64,000 bases of DNA from Alteromonas sp. LOR. Its GTDB lineage: Bacteria; Pseudomonadota; Gammaproteobacteria; Enterobacterales; Alteromonadaceae. The notes beneath the pieces are model-generated. The model searched no databases. It had not been told where the DNA came from and saw only the letters and a program-made list of their open reading frames with translations. The DNA is taken from NCBI RefSeq assembly GCF_000753865.1, contig NZ_JQFW01000057.1, positions 62,628-126,627 of the forward strand. Reading direction: 5' to 3'. The position numbers and the translations under genes were made by a program. Positions 54,122-62,611 of the stretch are shown piece by piece (position 1 is the first letter of the stretch; the number at the start of each line of letters is the position of its first letter).

Positions 54122-57100
54122 ATGATTGCATGGTTTGCTAAAAATGATGTGGCGGCGAATATCTTACTTGCCGTAATTTTTATCTCAGGGCTGTATGTTG
54201 TATCAAACCATATCCCCGTTGACTTGTTTCCCGAATTTGAACAGCGCAGCGTGCGAGTTACCATGTCTCTGCCTGGTGCATCGCCTCAGGAAGTTGAGGA
54301 AGGGATCACCATTCGTATAGAAGAGGCTGTTCAAGACTTAGAGGGAATACGAGAACTTAACTCATCAAGCAGTGAGGGCAGTGCATCGGTCACTATCGAA
54401 GTTGAGGAAGGATACAACGTACGGGAAGTGCTTGATGATGTAAAAATAAAAGTAGATGCCATCAATAACTTTCCGGTTGATGCTGAGAATTTACTTATTC
54501 AAGTTCCCCAATGGCGAAGAGACGCCATTGGGGTAGTGCTGTATGGCGATTACGACCCCATAACGCTGCGCCGATTAGCAGATACAGTGCGTGATGAACT
54601 GGCTGCCATTAACGGTATTTCTCAAGTTGAAGTGGGGGGAACCCTTCCTTTTGAAATTTCTATCGAGATCCAAGAATTGGTGCTCAGAAAGTACGATTTA
54701 ACCTTGGAGCAGGTTGCTACCGTTATTCGTCAAAACGCAACCGATGTGTCAGCAGGTAACCTAAAGACCGAAGGCGGTGATATTTTCATCCGTAGCAGAG
54801 GCCAAGCCTATAACGCTGATGAATATGCAAATATTCCTATAGTCACCACGCAAGACGGCACAATGATTAAGTTGGGCGACCTGGCGAATATTGTAGATGC
54901 TTTTGAAGAAACGCCGCTTAAAACACGGTTTAACGGAATGCCAGCTGTGGAAGTAGAGGTATTTCGCACCGGTGATGAAAGTATTATTGAAGTTACCCAA
55001 GCGGTAAAAGATTACGTAGTAGCAAAACAATCGCAAATGCCTGAAGGGTTAAGTTTAGATTTTTGGCGAGACAGAAGTGAGCCAATTAAAGCCCGTCTTG
55101 CAACGTTATCGACTAGTGCTTGGCAGGGGGCGCTATTGGTGATTACCTTACTTGCCCTATTTTTGCGACCGTCGGTGGCGTTTTGGGTGTGTTTAGGCAT
55201 TCCCATGAGTTTTATGGGGGCGTTCTTACTGATGCCTGTGTTCGACGTTACGCTAAACCTAATGAGCCTATTCGCTTTTATTCTGGTGCTAGGCATAGTG
55301 GTGGACGATGCCATCGTGACCGGGGAAAATGTTTACGCCCATTTAGAACGTGGCGAAAACCCTCTCGATGCGGCCATTAAAGGCACGCAAGAAGTTGCGG
55401 TACCAGTTACGTTTGGTATTTTGACTACAGCGGCGGCTTTCTTGCCACTCGCTTTTCAAACAGGCAGGGGAAGTTGGTATGCGGCTATTCCGTTTGTCAT
55501 CATCCCAGTATTGCTGTTTTCATTAATTGAATCGAAATTTATTTTGCCCGCTCACTTAAAACATGTGAAACCCCGTGGCGACAAACCAGCCTCAAAGCTG
55601 TCAGAAATTCAAAAGAAGGTTGCTCGCTCTTTAGAAGTTCTTATTGAACGAGCGTATCAACCTGTATTAGCCCGCGCAATGCAGTGGCGCTATGCATCGT
55701 GGGTGCTCATGTTTTCAGTGCTGGTGATTATTATTGGTTCTATCGCCAGTGGACAAACCAAGTTTGTTTTCTTCCCAAGAGTTCAAAGTGAGGTGGCAAC
55801 TGCTACCTTAGTCATGCCTGCGGGAACGGCATTTGAAAGCACGGATCGCATCGTAAAATCTATCACGGGTCATGCTCAAGCGCTTCGCGAGGAGTACCTT
55901 GATGAAGATACCGGTGAGTCAGTCATTCGAAATATTTACTCAGTGAGTGGTGGAAGAAATTCCACCACAGGTAGAGTGCAAATTGATTTAGTGCCGCCTG
56001 AAAAACGCACGGTAGACGTATCTACACGAGAAGTGGTTAACGAGTGGCGTAAACGCGTTGGCCAAATTGCTGGTGCAGAACAGCTTAACTATCGCGCTGA
56101 AATTGGTGGATGGGGCGGCTCGCCCGTGGATGTTGAGCTTAAAGGCAGAGACACCAATGCACTTAACGAGCTTGGTGAAAAGCTGAAAACAAAAATGGCG
56201 GAATATGCGGCTGTTTTCGATATCGAAGACTCATTGTCAGATGGTAAAGAAGAACTTCAGCTTGAATTAAAACCCGAAGCTCGACTGCTAGGGTTAGACC
56301 TTAATACTGTGGCAAGGCAAGTTAGACAAGCGGTGTTTGGGTTTGAAATTCAGCGCATTCAGCGAGGCCGAGAAGAGGTACGCGTGATGGTGCGTTACCC
56401 ATTACAAGCTAGGCAGTCTATTGAGACCCTCGAACAAATGATGATCCGCATTGGACCGAACCAAGAAGTGCCACTTTGGCAAGTAGCAGATGTGATCCCC
56501 GGGTTTAGCCCAGACAGCATTTTGCGCGTAGATAGACAAAGAACACTTTCAGTTACCGCAGACTTTGATAAAAAGAATGGCGATTTAACCCTTGTGCAAG
56601 CAGAGGTAAACGATTGGTTATCTGAGCAGTTAGGTCAGTACCCTGGCGTTAGCTTTGAAATGGCAGGTGAAGCGCGAGACCAAGAAGAGTCGTCTCAAGG
56701 GCTAATTGTAGGAGGAGTGGGTCTGGCAATACTGATTTATATTTTGTTAGCCATTCCGTTTAAGTCGTATTCTCAGCCGATAATTGTAATGTCTGTTATA
56801 CCTTTTGGCCTTGTTGGCGCTGTTATTGGCCACTGGATCATGGGTATGGACTTAACGCTTTTAAGCTTTATGGGCATGCTTGCGCTTTCGGGGGTTGTGG
56901 TGAACGACTCATTAGTATTAGTCGACTATATAAATCAAAAGCGTCTTGAAGGCGTAGCCCTTAAAAAAGCGGTTTACGATGCTGGTGGTCGACGCTTCAG
57001 GCCCGTACTACTTACATCGCTTACGACTTTCGCGGGGCTGATGCCGCTGTTATTTGAAAAGTCGACTCAGGCTCAGTTTCTTATTCCAATGGCAGTAAGT

Positions 57101-57247
57101 CTTGGTTTCGGCATTTTGTTCGCGACCGTGATTACTTTATTTATTGTTCCGCTAAACTACCTCATTCTTGAGGATATAAAGCGGTACTTTAGAGGCTACG
57201 GTAAAGACATGAAGGGGCTAGTAAAAGGAAAAAACGCACAAAGTTAA
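54122..57247 (+). CDS. RND efflux permease
   Basis: A 1041-residue protein beginning MIAWFAKNDVAANILLAVIF, the N-terminus of the RND subgroup paired with anchored adaptors. Typical features are PVDLFPEFEQRSVRVTMSLPGASPQEVE, the TM4 motif GIVVDDAIVTGENVYAHLE, and the TM10 motif LALSGVVVNDSLVLVDYIN, in which Asn-Asp replaces the Lys of AcrB. Twelve transmembrane helices and two large periplasmic loops. The substrate is unknown. A GC-rich stem-loop follows. Confidence 0.93.
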   Translation: MIAWFAKNDVAANILLAVIFISGLYVVSNHIPVDLFPEFEQRSVRVTMSLPGASPQEVEEGITIRIEEAVQDLEGIRELNSSSSEGSASVTIEVEEGYNVREVLDDVKIKVDAINNFPVDAENLLIQVPQWRRDAIGVVLYGDYDPITLRRLADTVRDELAAINGISQVEVGGTLPFEISIEIQELVLRKYDLTLEQVATVIRQNATDVSAGNLKTEGGDIFIRSRGQAYNADEYANIPIVTTQDGTMIKLGDLANIVDAFEETPLKTRFNGMPAVEVEVFRTGDESIIEVTQAVKDYVVAKQSQMPEGLSLDFWRDRSEPIKARLATLSTSAWQGALLVITLLALFLRPSVAFWVCLGIPMSFMGAFLLMPVFDVTLNLMSLFAFILVLGIVVDDAIVTGENVYAHLERGENPLDAAIKGTQEVAVPVTFGILTTAAAFLPLAFQTGRGSWYAAIPFVIIPVLLFSLIESKFILPAHLKHVKPRGDKPASKLSEIQKKVARSLEVLIERAYQPVLARAMQWRYASWVLMFSVLVIIIGSIASGQTKFVFFPRVQSEVATATLVMPAGTAFESTDRIVKSITGHAQALREEYLDEDTGESVIRNIYSVSGGRNSTTGRVQIDLVPPEKRTVDVSTREVVNEWRKRVGQIAGAEQLNYRAEIGGWGGSPVDVELKGRDTNALNELGEKLKTKMAEYAAVFDIEDSLSDGKEELQLELKPEARLLGLDLNTVARQVRQAVFGFEIQRIQRGREEVRVMVRYPLQARQSIETLEQMMIRIGPNQEVPLWQVADVIPGFSPDSILRVDRQRTLSVTADFDKKNGDLTLVQAEVNDWLSEQLGQYPGVSFEMAGEARDQEESSQGLIVGGVGLAILIYILLAIPFKSYSQPIIVMSVIPFGLVGAVIGHWIMGMDLTLLSFMGMLALSGVVVNDSLVLVDYINQKRLEGVALKKAVYDAGGRRFRPVLLTSLTTFAGLMPLLFEKSTQAQFLIPMAVSLGFGILFATVITLFIVPLNYLILEDIKRYFRGYGKDMKGLVKGKNAQS

Positions 57248-57265
57248 TTCAATGATATCGCCAGA

Positions 57266-57342
57266 GACGGGGCTTCAACACGTGTGCAATGCCGTATAGC
57301 ATGAAAACACGTGTTATTGTAAGCATATTAGCGAGCCCCGTC
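57266..57342. terminator. Large stem-loop after the second RND operon
   Basis: GACGGGGCT pairs with AGCCCCGTC. The enclosed 59 bases contain two copies of AACACGTGT, which is itself palindromic. It is followed by a pyrimidine-rich run (GCTTTCTTCTCT). It begins 18 bp after the permease stop. Confidence 0.6.
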
Positions 57343-57469
57343 GCTTTCTTCTCTGCAAGGTGCAAAGCCTGAGCTATTGCCCAAGTTAACGTCTAAACTA
57401 ACCCCTATGCTCGCGGCTTTACTTCTTACCTTAATACCAGCTTAAAGCTGCTGTTCAGATGCCATAGCT

Positions 57470-57517
57470 ATATCGATAAGTATCTCGATAACTATTTCGG
57501 TAACTAAGTCGATAAAG
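57470..57517. repeat. Four 12-bp tandem repeats upstream of the chemoreceptor gene
   Basis: Four adjacent units: ATATCGATAAGT, ATCTCGATAACT, ATTTCGGTAACT, AAGTCGATAAAG. They share T/G-TCG-TAA. The array ends 145 bp upstream of the MCP start, in the 415 bp gap after the RND operon. Confidence 0.75.
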
Positions 57518-57662
57518 AAAGCGAGAACTCCGCAGAAATTTCACAAAATCTTCTCCCATACTTACGAAAAACCGTCTTTACTGATAAGGTTATTAGTACA
57601 CGCCTTCCGCGGTGACCATTGCATGGTAAACCCGTTTAACGCAACGCAAAGAGAAGTGGCAG

Positions 57663-59618
57663 ATGAAAATAAGAAGTAAGCTGATAACTGCATTTTTAGT
57701 AGCGGTAACCGTTCCTATCATTGTTTTAGTTGTAACAACGACAGTGCAAACCTTTACACAATCTCGCAATTACTTCGTCAATAGTGCATCCCAAGAAATA
57801 AAACAAATAGATAATGCGTTTGAATTGTTTTTTGAAGGAATGAAAGAGCACGTTCGCTACCTTTCTGACGACGTGAGAGTAAAGTCAGCGGCAAATACCT
57901 CAATTACCAACTACATCAACCGCTCTGCAGACATGACCCCCTTAAGTAACGGGGATATAGAGAGAAACATTTATGAGTTTCACGGTCAGTTTCGAGAAAA
58001 GCATCCCAATTTACTGAATGTCTACATGGGAACAGAGACGGGGGGCTTTATTCAATATCCTGCTGAACCTATGACTAATTACGATCCTCGCAAGCGGCCT
58101 TGGTACGAGCAAGCAAAGCAAGCGGGGGGGGAGGCGATTATTACCTCACCTTATCAAGGGGTGTCTGGCGGACCGATGATTTCCATTGCCACCACAATAG
58201 AGTCTGACAGCGGCAGTGTAATAGGTGTTCAGTCTATTGACGTGACCTTAGATACGCTAACGCGACTGGTTAACGATGTTAAAATTGGCGAGTCGGGATA
58301 CGTCATTTTAGTTGACGATAATGGTGTGGTACTGGCTGACCCACGCAATAAGAGCAATAACTTTAAAAACGTGAGTGAGTTGCAAAATTTAGCCATGTAC
58401 AAAGCGTTGCAAACACAAAGAGACAATACGTTTTCTGTCGATACTAAAGAGGGTGAGGTGACGGTTACGAAATACAGCTCTCCTAACTTGAAGTGGCAGT
58501 TTATTGGGGTAATCGAAAGTTCGGATATTGAAGCGCCGGCAAGAAATATTGTGACCACCATGATGATTGTACTTGTTGTAATGCTAGTGCTTTGCAGTGT
58601 GCTTGGTGTGCTGCTCGCCGATAAAATTGTTGCGCCTATTTTGCATATTAGTCGAAGCTTAAAAGGTATCGCTGACGGAAAAGGAGATTTAACCCAGCGT
58701 TTAGACGTTAAAACACGGGATGAAATTGGTGAGCTTGCCAATTACTTTAACCAGTTTATGAACTCTATTGGCGATTTAATCAGTCAAATAAAAGCCCAAG
58801 CACAAACGCTACACAGTTCATCTCAAGACTTTAAAGCGGTAGCTGAGTCGCTTAATCAAGCAAGTGAAAAACAGGAACAATCAATAGAGCACACCGCTAC
58901 TGCCACCAATCAAATGGCCGCGGCAGCGCAAGAAGTAGCCAGAAGCTGTGTATCAACTCAAGATGCGACAGAGCAAACTGATAATGCAAGTCAAAACGGC
59001 CGCTCTATCATTAAAGATACAGTGGTGCAGGTTGAGCAATTGATGACATTGATGCGTGATGCATCATCGGCTACTGATGAGCTTGAAAACGAAAGTGGTA
59101 ATATCAATAAAATTCTTAATGTCATTCGAGATATTGCTGAACAGACAAATTTATTAGCGCTAAACGCCGCCATAGAGTCCGCCAGAGCCGGTGAGCAGGG
59201 TAGAGGTTTTGCCGTGGTCGCCGATGAAGTTAGGACCCTTGCAAAGCGCTCACACGGTGCAACAGAAGAAATTGATAGCATGCTCAACAAGCTTGTAGAG
59301 CGAACGCGATTTGTATCAGCGAAAATGACGACAAGTCTTGAGCAGTCCGAGCAGGCTACCACGCAGTCAAATGAGGCAAGCGAAACTTTTGAGAAAATTG
59401 GGCTGCTGGTGCAGCAAATTATGAATCAAATCACGCAAATTGCCACAGCAGCTGAACAGCAATATCAAGTGTCAGAAGAGATAAGCAAAAACATTGTAGG
59501 AATGCAGGCCTCAACCTCAGAAGTTAGCAAGGCGTCACAGGGCCTATCGAACAACGCTGAAAACTTGCTGTCGTTATCTGATGATCTTAACGACCTAGTC
59601 GGACAGTTTAAGCTGTAG
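57663..59618 (+). CDS. Methyl-accepting chemotaxis protein with dCache sensor
   Basis: A 651-residue receptor. An N-terminal membrane helix ([20 protein letters not shown]) precedes a periplasmic dCache-type domain of about 260 residues ([18 protein letters not shown] marks the second half). A second helix is at about 297-321, then a HAMP domain ([21 protein letters not shown]). The signalling hairpin tip has [35 protein letters not shown]. Length and order match a complete receptor. The ligand cannot be read, but dCache domains often bind amino acids or organic acids. No pentapeptide CheR tether is seen. Confidence 0.93.
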   Translation: MKIRSKLITAFLVAVTVPIIVLVVTTTVQTFTQSRNYFVNSASQEIKQIDNAFELFFEGMKEHVRYLSDDVRVKSAANTSITNYINRSADMTPLSNGDIERNIYEFHGQFREKHPNLLNVYMGTETGGFIQYPAEPMTNYDPRKRPWYEQAKQAGGEAIITSPYQGVSGGPMISIATTIESDSGSVIGVQSIDVTLDTLTRLVNDVKIGESGYVILVDDNGVVLADPRNKSNNFKNVSELQNLAMYKALQTQRDNTFSVDTKEGEVTVTKYSSPNLKWQFIGVIESSDIEAPARNIVTTMMIVLVVMLVLCSVLGVLLADKIVAPILHISRSLKGIADGKGDLTQRLDVKTRDEIGELANYFNQFMNSIGDLISQIKAQAQTLHSSSQDFKAVAESLNQASEKQEQSIEHTATATNQMAAAAQEVARSCVSTQDATEQTDNASQNGRSIIKDTVVQVEQLMTLMRDASSATDELENESGNINKILNVIRDIAEQTNLLALNAAIESARAGEQGRGFAVVADEVRTLAKRSHGATEEIDSMLNKLVERTRFVSAKMTTSLEQSEQATTQSNEASETFEKIGLLVQQIMNQITQIATAAEQQYQVSEEISKNIVGMQASTSEVSKASQGLSNNAENLLSLSDDLNDLVGQFKL

Positions 59619-59755
59619 GGTGGGTACGGTAAAAAGCGATAGATATATATAACTATAATCAATCGTTTATGTGTGCCTTTTGCATTGCATCACGGGATGG
59701 TCAGCGTTTACTCTATGTTAATAATTTGTAATAACATAGAGTAAGCGAGAGTCTT

Positions 59756-60430
59756 ATGAATTTTGCAGAATTTGCCGCTTCAAGAAAGAGTGTCCGCGGC
59801 TTTACTAAGCAGCCTGTGTCAAAAGCAACCGTAGATTCTATTATCAACGCGGCTAAGTGGGCGCCTTCTTCTTACAATACACAAACGTGGAAGATACACG
59901 CTGTTACTGGCGATGTTTTAGATAAAATACGCGAAGGTAATACAGAAAATACCCTTGCGGGAAAGCCTCATAAACGGGATTTTCCCTACAAGGAAGACTA
60001 CGAAGGTATTCACCGCCAGCGACAAATCGATGTAGCCGTTCAGCTGTTTGATGTCATGGGCATAACTCGCGAAGACAAAGAAAAGCGAATGGACTGGATG
60101 ATGCGCGGTTTTCGTCAATTCGATGCACCTGTATCGTTAGTGCTGACTTACGACAAAACGCTTGAGCCTGCAGGAATTACTCAGTTCGGTTTAGGCTCTT
60201 TGGCTTACGGTATTGTACTGGCCGCGTGGGACTTAGGCTTGGGGTGCGTGATAAACGGCCAGGGCATTATGCAGTCTGACGTAGTGCACAAGCATGCCAA
60301 TATTCCAGACGATGAAGCCATTATGATTTGTATAGCGCTTGGCTATCCAGATCCTGATTTTCCTGCCAACTCTGTTCGCTCTACCCGCGCAGACAACGCA
60401 GATTTTGTGACCTACCACGGTTTTGAGTGA
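59756..60430 (+). CDS. Nitroreductase family flavoenzyme
   Basis: A 224-residue protein. FMN-binding N-terminus SRKSVRGFTKQPV, WAPSSYNTQTWKIHAVTG, and the C-terminal GLGSLAYGIVLAAWDLGLGC and CIALGYPDP are all typical of the nitroreductase fold. It likely reduces nitroaromatics or quinones with NAD(P)H. The physiological substrate is unknown. Monocistronic. Confidence 0.92.
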   Translation: MNFAEFAASRKSVRGFTKQPVSKATVDSIINAAKWAPSSYNTQTWKIHAVTGDVLDKIREGNTENTLAGKPHKRDFPYKEDYEGIHRQRQIDVAVQLFDVMGITREDKEKRMDWMMRGFRQFDAPVSLVLTYDKTLEPAGITQFGLGSLAYGIVLAAWDLGLGCVINGQGIMQSDVVHKHANIPDDEAIMICIALGYPDPDFPANSVRSTRADNADFVTYHGFE

Positions 60431-60474
60431 GCGCTAAACAGCTAAGCCGCTAAACAAAATCTACTCATTTTTAT

Positions 60475-60639
60475 CTACTCAACCTTTTCCTGCCGCATGA
60501 TCATTACAATGATGATAGTGAGTAACAATGCGGTAGGTACCCCCACCATTAAAAACTGCTGTTGACGCACGAAGTACCACGCCAGAGATATCAAAGACAC
60601 AATTACTGCAGCGGCAAAGCCTAGTTTAAAGAATTTCAT
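60475..60639 (-). CDS. 54-residue two-helix membrane protein
   Basis: ATG 60639 has CAGGAAAG 6 bp upstream. The protein has one hydrophobic segment at 6-24 (LGFAAAVIVSLISLAWYF), a short basic-polar loop RQQQ, a second at about 29-48 (FLMVGVPTALLLTIIIVMIM), and a charged tail RQEKVE. Small proteins of this form are often missed in annotation. Function unknown. It lies between the nitroreductase and proteorhodopsin genes and is divergent from the latter. Confidence 0.65.
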   Translation of the reverse strand: MKFFKLGFAAAVIVSLISLAWYFVRQQQFLMVGVPTALLLTIIIVMIMRQEKVE

Positions 60640-60841
60640 AATACTTTCCTGATTTTAATTAATAAGTGTGTACGAAAATACAGTCTAAACATAGTTCTTA
60701 TTAATGTTTTTTAATATTAGCAGAAATCAGGGTGATGTTCTGATCCCAAAAGTTGTTAATCAATTACCTAATGGTACGTTAAGTAATTGTTAAAATACTC
60801 AACGTCAACCTAAACTCAGTGATGAATGTGAGAGAAAAATA
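60640..60841. promoter_or_regulatory. Divergent promoter region of the proteorhodopsin operon
   Basis: AT-rich 200 bp without a gene. TTAATCAATTAC and GTTAAGTAATTGTTAA near 60755-60795 form an imperfect inverted repeat. A TTAAAAT box at about 60789 could be a -10 element. A purine-rich GAGAG lies just before the proteorhodopsin start. No start point can be fixed from sequence alone. Confidence 0.35.
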
Positions 60842-61663
60842 ATGAAGATAAACTTTAGCTCCATCTCAGAAATGTGTAAAAACGTGGGTAAAGTCGGAAT
60901 GAAAGGCAAAATGCTCGCCACAGTCGGTTTATTGCTTTTAACTCCAACGATGGCCCACGCGGCCGCCAACCTTGAGCCTGATGATTTCGTTGGAATTTCA
61001 TTCTGGCTAATTTCCATGGCACTTATGGCCTCAACCGTGTTTTTCCTATGGGAAACACAAGCTGTAACGGCGAAATGGAAAACATCCTTAACCGTGTCGG
61101 CGCTAGTAACGTTTATCGCCGCAGTGCACTACTTCTACATGCGAGACGTGTGGGTAGCAACGGGTGAAACACCAACAGTATATCGTTACATAGACTGGTT
61201 ACTAACAGTGCCACTGCTAATGATTGAATTCTACTTAATATTACGTGCTATTGGCGTAGCAACAGCCGGCATATTCTGGCGCCTGCTTATTGGTACACTA
61301 GTCATGCTAATTCCAGGATATCTTGGCGAAGCAGGATATATGGACCTTACGCTCGGCTTCGTAATTGGTATGCTTGGTTGGTTCTACATTTTGTACGAAG
61401 TATTCCTTGGTGAAGCAGGTAAAGCAGCAGAAGCCCATGCAAGTGATGCAGTAAAATATGCATATGGCGCAATGCGTTGGGTTGTAACTATCGGTTGGGC
61501 AATTTATCCAATCGGCTATGTGATGGGTTACCTAGTGGGTGCTGCAGATGCAGATTCGCTTAACATTATCTATAACTTAGCAGACGTAGTTAACAAAATT
61601 GCATTTGGCCTCTTGATTTGGTTCGCCGCAACGAATGAAAGTGACGGCAAACTAAAAAATTAA
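60842..61663 (+). CDS. Proteorhodopsin, green-type, light-driven proton pump
   Basis: A 273-residue seven-helix rhodopsin. The N-terminus has a cleavable signal (MLATVGLLLLTPTMAHA from residue 24). Key residues match the marine proteorhodopsin family: His96 in AVHYFYM, proton acceptor Asp118 in RYIDWLLTVP, spectral-tuning Leu126 (position 105 of the reference, so green-absorbing), proton donor Glu129, and retinal Schiff-base Lys252 in DVVNKIAFG. It should pump H+ outward in light, giving extra energy under starvation. It heads an operon with crtE and crtI, which make the carotenoid precursor of retinal. A strong stem-loop follows the gene. Confidence 0.97.
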   Translation: MKINFSSISEMCKNVGKVGMKGKMLATVGLLLLTPTMAHAAANLEPDDFVGISFWLISMALMASTVFFLWETQAVTAKWKTSLTVSALVTFIAAVHYFYMRDVWVATGETPTVYRYIDWLLTVPLLMIEFYLILRAIGVATAGIFWRLLIGTLVMLIPGYLGEAGYMDLTLGFVIGMLGWFYILYEVFLGEAGKAAEAHASDAVKYAYGAMRWVVTIGWAIYPIGYVMGYLVGAADADSLNIIYNLADVVNKIAFGLLIWFAATNESDGKLKN

Positions 61664-61688
61664 GAGAACAGGCAGTAGTTAACTAACT

Positions 61689-61734
61689 GCTGCTTTGCGT
61701 TATGCACGCTTGCGCTGCAAAGCAGCGCAAGCGT
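61689..61734. promoter_or_regulatory. Intercistronic stem-loop with an alternative pairing
   Basis: ACGCTTGCGCTGC (61706-61718) and GCAGCGCAAGCGT (61722-61734) form a perfect 13-bp stem with an AAA loop. The 10-base segment GCTGCTTTGC (61689-61698) can instead pair with GCAAAGCAGC (61717-61726), which overlaps the first stem. The two structures exclude each other. It lies 26 bp after proteorhodopsin and 20 bp before crtE, and has no T-tract, so it may lower or control readthrough to the crt genes and protect the 5' message. Confidence 0.7.
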
Positions 61735-61753
61735 TACTGCCAAGGGTGTGAAA

Positions 61754-62611
61754 ATGAACAAAAGCAAAACTAAAAGCACCAGTAAAAACAGCCTACAGGT
61801 AATGGAGTTATTAGAAAAAGAGCTCTTTTCATCTGTATCAGAAAATTCAGCTGCGTGTTACCACCTCCAAAGCGGAGGTTCGCGAACACGAGCTAAACTT
61901 TGCCTTCAAGCTTGCGAGGCATTGTCACTTAACGAGCAAACTGCTTTAACGCTAGCTAGCTGTGTAGAGCTATTACACAATGCTTCGCTGGTTCATGACG
62001 ATTTGCAAGACAACGACGCACAGCGCCGTGGTCGGGCGTCTGTCTGGAGCCGGTTTGGAAAAGACATCGCGCTGTGCGCAGGTGACTTAATGCTGTCAAA
62101 GGCCTACGGCGCTTTGAGCGATATTGAAGACGTTGCAAAACTTCCTGCTTTAATTCGCTGTGTAAGCAACAATGTTTCCAAAACTATCGAAGGTCAGTGC
62201 AAGGATATCCATCAACAGGTTAAATCACTTGCCGACTTTGAAATTATCGCAGCAGAGAAATCTGGGCCTCTTCTACAGCTATCTCTAGCGCTACCGCTCG
62301 TTGCAGCTAATTATGAAAGCGCAGTCGACAAAGCCAGTGAAGCCATTCGCCAGTTTGCAATAGCCTATCAAATCGCTGATGACATGGATGATTGGCAGGC
62401 AGATTTAGCCAATGGTCAGCTCAATGTGGTTAATTTATTGGCCAGAGAATCTGATCACGACCAGGCCATTGAACTGGCTAGAACGCGAGCGCAGTATTTA
62501 CTTAAACGCTGCGAACTTGAATTGAAAGAATTACCCGCTAATTGTGGCGAGTCTGCGATAAAAGCGTGTCAGCTTTTGTTCAAGACAGTGTGTAGGAGCC
62601 AAAATGAATAA
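61754..62611 (+). CDS. crtE: Geranylgeranyl diphosphate synthase
   Basis: A protein of about 285 residues from ATG 61754, chosen over GTG 61748 because AAGGG is 7 bp before the ATG. The first aspartate-rich motif DDLQDND is at 82-88 with RRGR after it, and the second is DDMDDWQAD at 209-217. GQCKDI lies between them. It chains C5 units to GGPP, the C20 precursor of phytoene. Its stop overlaps the crtI start by 8 bp (ATGAATAA). Confidence 0.9.
   Translation: MNKSKTKSTSKNSLQVMELLEKELFSSVSENSAACYHLQSGGSRTRAKLCLQACEALSLNEQTALTLASCVELLHNASLVHDDLQDNDAQRRGRASVWSRFGKDIALCAGDLMLSKAYGALSDIEDVAKLPALIRCVSNNVSKTIEGQCKDIHQQVKSLADFEIIAAEKSGPLLQLSLALPLVAANYESAVDKASEAIRQFAIAYQIADDMDDWQADLANGQLNVVNLLARESDHDQAIELARTRAQYLLKRCELELKELPANCGESAIKACQLLFKTVCRSQNE

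Noticed and set aside
54122..57247. Heavy-metal (CusA) type RND pump
   Set aside because: TM4 and TM10 motifs and the adaptor type do not show CusA-specific methionine pairs; the substrate is left open.
57266..57517. CRISPR array
   Set aside because: The repeats are 12 bp and directly adjacent without spacers. No cas genes anywhere in the window.
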